Shown one piece after another: positions 8,061 to 9,580 of a stretch of DNA of 9,580 bases. The stretch lies in NCBI GenBank assembly GCA_964400875.1, contig CAYNWK010000166.1, positions 1 to 9,580 of the forward strand, in the 5' to 3' direction. Source of the stretch: CAYNWK01 sp964400875. GTDB lineage: Bacteria; Chloroflexota; Anaerolineae; Anaerolineales; UBA4823. The first letter of the stretch is position 1; every line of letters begins with the position of its first letter. The notes beneath the pieces were generated by a model. It was not told the DNA's origin. It made no database searches and saw nothing but the letters and a program-made list of their open reading frames with translations. The position numbers and the translations under genes are program-made.

Positions 8061-8301
8061 GTCCTGTCCTTAATGTAGTGCTGCTACGGCCGGATTAAGT
8101 TGATATGCAGATAATTTTAGTCCTCTTTAGTTAACTTGCACACCCACTTTAAGAATCGATGGGGATGTTTTTTACGCCGCTGGTACTATTGGCCCAAAAT
8201 CACTCTTTTACCTGCAGGCTCAGACAGCGCTTTTATTATCCCGATCGTCTCTCCCTATTGCTCCCCCGAAGCACGTGCTCTCAGGGCCTTCCTGAAGCCT
8301 T
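8061..8301 (-). promoter_or_regulatory. Intergenic leader upstream of the nuclease gene
   Basis: No gene is seen between 8061 and the RHH stop at 8449 (388 bases); this is the part next to the nuclease, and the rest is the repeat array. It is clearly richer in A/T than its neighbours, especially 8091-8250. Weak promoter-like hexamers for the nuclease on the - strand are TAAAAT (8114-8119) with TGTGCA 17 bases upstream (8137-8142), and an isolated GATAAT (8235-8240). Neither has a good -35. A perfect 10-base palindrome AGCACGTGCT lies at 8270-8279. Confidence 0.4.
8067..8071 (-). promoter_or_regulatory. Ribosome binding site of the nuclease gene
   Basis: On the - strand AAGGA stands 6 bases before the ATG at 8058-8060. 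It supports that start, which also gives a clean signal peptide. Confidence 0.7.
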
Positions 8302-8409
8302 AAGGGACGTCCTTGCAAACAAGTAAGGGACGCCGCTTGGAAAATTGGCAAGGACGCCGCTTAATTACCCAAGGGACGCCTCTGAGACCATTTCAGGGGC
8401 GTCCCTTGG
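8302..8409. repeat. Iteron-like array of five AAGGGACGYCNCTT units, candidate centromere (parS/parC)
   Basis: Five copies share the core GGACGYC. Four are direct on the + strand: AAGGGACGTCCTT (8302-8314), TAAGGGACGCCGCTT (8324-8338), CAAGGACGCCGCTT (8349-8362, one G short) and CAAGGGACGCCTC (8370-8382). The fifth is inverted, AGGGGCGTCCCTTGG (8395-8409). Successive direct cores start 23, 24 and 22 bases apart, close to two helical turns. The first copy centres on the palindrome GGACGTCC. Spacers between units are unrelated, so this is not a simple tandem duplication. It lies 39 bases past the stop of the RHH protein encoded in the ParA operon. Arrays like this are bound by RHH centromere-binding proteins in type Ib partition loci; binding here is inferred. 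Alternative roles: replication-origin iterons or an operator. Confidence 0.7.
8369..8409 (-). terminator. 17-bp hairpin formed by the last two array units, possible RHH-operon terminator
   Basis: The arms CCAAGGGACGCCTCTGA (8369-8385) and TCAGGGGCGTCCCTTGG (8393-8409) pair along 17 positions. The only non-Watson-Crick position is 8381/8397, a G-U wobble in a + strand transcript (an A-C mismatch in a - strand transcript). The loop is 7 bases (8386-8392). It begins 39 bases beyond the RHH stop on the - strand. No U-run follows on the - strand (TAATTAAG instead), so intrinsic termination is uncertain. It may instead be two protein-binding sites in head-to-head orientation. Confidence 0.5.
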
Positions 8410-8448
8410 CTCCGTTATTTCCGATTTGGCGCGCCAGTTTTGGCGAGT

Positions 8449-8814
8449 TTAGGGCGATTCGGGCAGATTCAGGTTCCAGTCATAGCGCGGTGAGGTGCTC
8501 GGTTGCTTGTATGGACTGAAATCGATCTCCCCCGCCTCCAGGCGCTTCAGCCCGTCCAGCAACAGGAAAGCGGCCACCTGGCTGGAAGGAATGCGATTGC
8601 GCTTTGCCAGATCGAAGATGCGCTGTTTGAGCTCCGGCGGCAGGTCCCAATTGACCCGTCCGGGCAGCCTGGCCTTGGCCTTCTGGCGCGCTTTGACCTT
8701 TTTCAAGCGCTCGTCGCGCGGCAGGCGCGCTTCGTCCCGCTTTTGCTCGATGTTTTCCAGGATCTCGGCCGTGGAAGGGTCGATCGTCTGCCGGCGCTCT
8801 TGATCGTCAGCCAT
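8449..8814 (-). CDS. Small ribbon-helix-helix-like protein, candidate centromere-binding partner of ParA
   Basis: 121 residues. The ATG overlaps the parA end by 8 bases, and GGAGG inside parA (8824-8828) lies 9 bases before it, so the two are translationally coupled. Residues 53-58 (RVNWDL) read as the DNA-contacting beta-strand with alternating polar R53/N55/D57. PPELKQRIFDLAKRNR (59-74) gives helix A and PSSQVAAFLLLDGLKRLEAG (76-95) gives helix B, a good ribbon-helix-helix (CopG/ParG-like) pattern. Residues 1-52 are highly charged with many Arg/Lys (ERRQT, RDEARLPRDERLKKVKARQKAKAR) and likely disordered or helical. In RHH partition proteins such a tail stimulates the ParA ATPase through an arginine finger. 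A 26-residue C-terminal tail (DFSPYKQPSTSPRYDWNLNLPESP) is of unknown function. No name is assigned because the family is inferred from pattern alone; a CopG-like transcription regulator is the alternative. Confidence 0.75.
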   Translation of the reverse strand: MADDQERRQTIDPSTAEILENIEQKRDEARLPRDERLKKVKARQKAKARLPGRVNWDLPPELKQRIFDLAKRNRIPSSQVAAFLLLDGLKRLEAGEIDFSPYKQPSTSPRYDWNLNLPESP

Positions 8815-9580
8815 GGTTAACCACCTCCATCATGCGCTCCAATACGTCCGCGTAGCCGCCGATCTGCCTGCCGTTGCTCTCGTAGCCGGTGACCGCGGCC
8901 GAGTTGGGCGTATATTCCCACAGGGTCCGGCCATAGGCGGCGGCCTCCCGCGCCTTGGTGTCCTGCGGGATGGGCGGCCAAACTTTCCCGCCAAAGGCGT
9001 TGACCACCTGGCGCAGCTGGTAGGCCGTCTCCCGGGTGGTGCGGTCGAAAAAAGTGGGCAGGATGCTGTAGCCCAGGAAGGCGTGATCTTGCCGCGCCAC
9101 CTCGCCCATCGAGAGCAGGATCTCGTTGACCCCATCCACCGCCATGGCGTCCAGTTTGGTGGGCACCAGCACCCAGTCCGAGGCCACCAGCGCGGCGACG
9201 TGCAGCACGTCCAGGGAGGGCGCCGTGTCCATCAAGACGACATCGTAGCGCAAATTCGCCTCCTTCAGGCTGTTGATCAGCACCCGCTCGCGAAAATCCA
9301 GCGTGGTGACGTAGCGTTTGACCGCCTCGGTGCGCTTGTTTCCCGAAATGACTTCCAAGCCGGGGCGCGCCAAGACCACTACCTCCCCCACCGGAGCTTC
9401 TTCCACCAACAAGCGGTGCAATCCGGGCTCTTTTTCAAGGCCCAAAGAGAAAGCGACATGTCCCTGGGGGTCCAGATCGATGATCAGGACCTTGTAGTCC
9501 TGCCGCGCCAGGCCGTGAGCCAGGGTCACGGCGGTGGTCGTCTTACCGACGCCCCCTTTTTGATTGGCGACCGTGATCAC
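8807..9580 (-). CDS. parA: ParA/Soj-type partition ATPase (5' end at or beyond window edge)
   Basis: 257 residues visible, with the first codon (GTG) at the last base of the window. Family members usually have one to three residues before the ITVANQKGG strand, so this GTG may be an internal Val. Motifs, counted from it: deviant Walker A KGGVGKTT (8-15) with the signature Lys, DLDPQG (35-40), Walker B-like VLMDTAPSLD (115-124), the PTFFDRTTRE segment (175-184) and IPQDTKAREAAAYGRTLWEY (204-223). There is no N-terminal helix-turn-helix extension, so it is the short Soj/type Ib-like form rather than the P1/F type. Known role: ATP-dependent, nucleoid-bound patterning that separates plasmids or chromosome origins, with a centromere-binding partner. 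Its partner here is the overlapping RHH-like gene. The locus could belong to a plasmid, an integrated element or a chromosome; no rep or integrase gene is visible to decide. Confidence 0.9.
   Translation of the reverse strand: MITVANQKGGVGKTTTAVTLAHGLARQDYKVLIIDLDPQGHVAFSLGLEKEPGLHRLLVEEAPVGEVVVLARPGLEVISGNKRTEAVKRYVTTLDFRERVLINSLKEANLRYDVVLMDTAPSLDVLHVAALVASDWVLVPTKLDAMAVDGVNEILLSMGEVARQDHAFLGYSILPTFFDRTTRETAYQLRQVVNAFGGKVWPPIPQDTKAREAAAYGRTLWEYTPNSAAVTGYESNGRQIGGYADVLERMMEVVNHG
8824..8828 (-). promoter_or_regulatory. Ribosome binding site of the RHH gene, inside the parA end
   Basis: GGAGG on the - strand lies 9 bases before the ATG at 8812-8814, within the last codons of parA. It supports coupled translation of the two proteins. 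Confidence 0.65.

Noticed and set aside
8302..8409. CRISPR array
   Set aside because: The repeats are only about 13-15 bases with spacers of about 8-11 bases, one unit is inverted and no cas gene is present.
8061..8448. Plasmid replication origin with iterons and an AT-rich region
   Set aside because: The repeats and AT-richer stretch would fit, but no Rep gene and no convincing DnaA box were found. The neighbouring ParA and RHH genes make a partition site the better explanation.

Overview
The window looks like GC-rich bacterial DNA from a metagenomic or draft assembly. The run of exactly 100 Ns at 7719-7818 is a scaffold placeholder. The best guess at the host is a member of the Chloroflexota (Anaerolineae/Caldilineae-like). 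The basis is two habits familiar from secreted proteins of that phylum: a Thr/Pro 'PTATAT' linker after the signal peptide (nuclease gene), and C-terminal tails resembling '(Y)LPLxLxxP' on the three beta-helix proteins. This is inference; no rRNA or other taxonomic marker is present.

Left part (1-6142, + strand): three consecutive genes for large extracellular right-handed parallel beta-helix proteins, probably one transcription unit (gaps of 52 and 9 bases). The first is cut by the window's left edge and is open from base 1, not from the first ATG at 274. It carries a LamG/DUF1080-like sandwich, a DUF1565-type beta-helix and a fibronectin-III-like end. The second has a Pectate_lyase_3-type beta-helix and a C-terminal module clearly duplicated from (or into) gene 1, aligning without a gap to the stop codon. 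The third has an N-terminal Fn3-like domain, a beta-helix and a DUF11 domain. All appear to act outside the cell on, or attached to, polysaccharide; no substrate can be assigned.

Middle (6232-8060, - strand): a convergently oriented secreted nuclease of the ExeM/NucH type (endonuclease/exonuclease/phosphatase fold) with all recognisable active-site motifs intact. It is interrupted by the N gap just after its Thr/Pro linker. Its two parts are in different frames across the 100 Ns, so the true gap cannot be 100 bases if this is one intact gene.

Right part (8302-9580, - strand): a compact partition-like locus. A ParA ATPase (its 5' end is at or beyond the window edge) overlaps by 8 bases a small ribbon-helix-helix-like protein. 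About 40 bases after that stop lies an array of five copies of a consensus near AAGGGACGYCNCTT. Four are direct at 22-24 base spacing; the fifth is inverted, making a 17-bp hairpin. The arrangement ParA + RHH protein + phased repeats matches type Ib-style segregation cassettes and is the most interesting part of the window. The 388-base stretch between the nuclease and the RHH gene (8061-8448) holds this array plus an AT-richer leader for the nuclease. No tRNA, rRNA, CRISPR array, transposase or integrase was seen.
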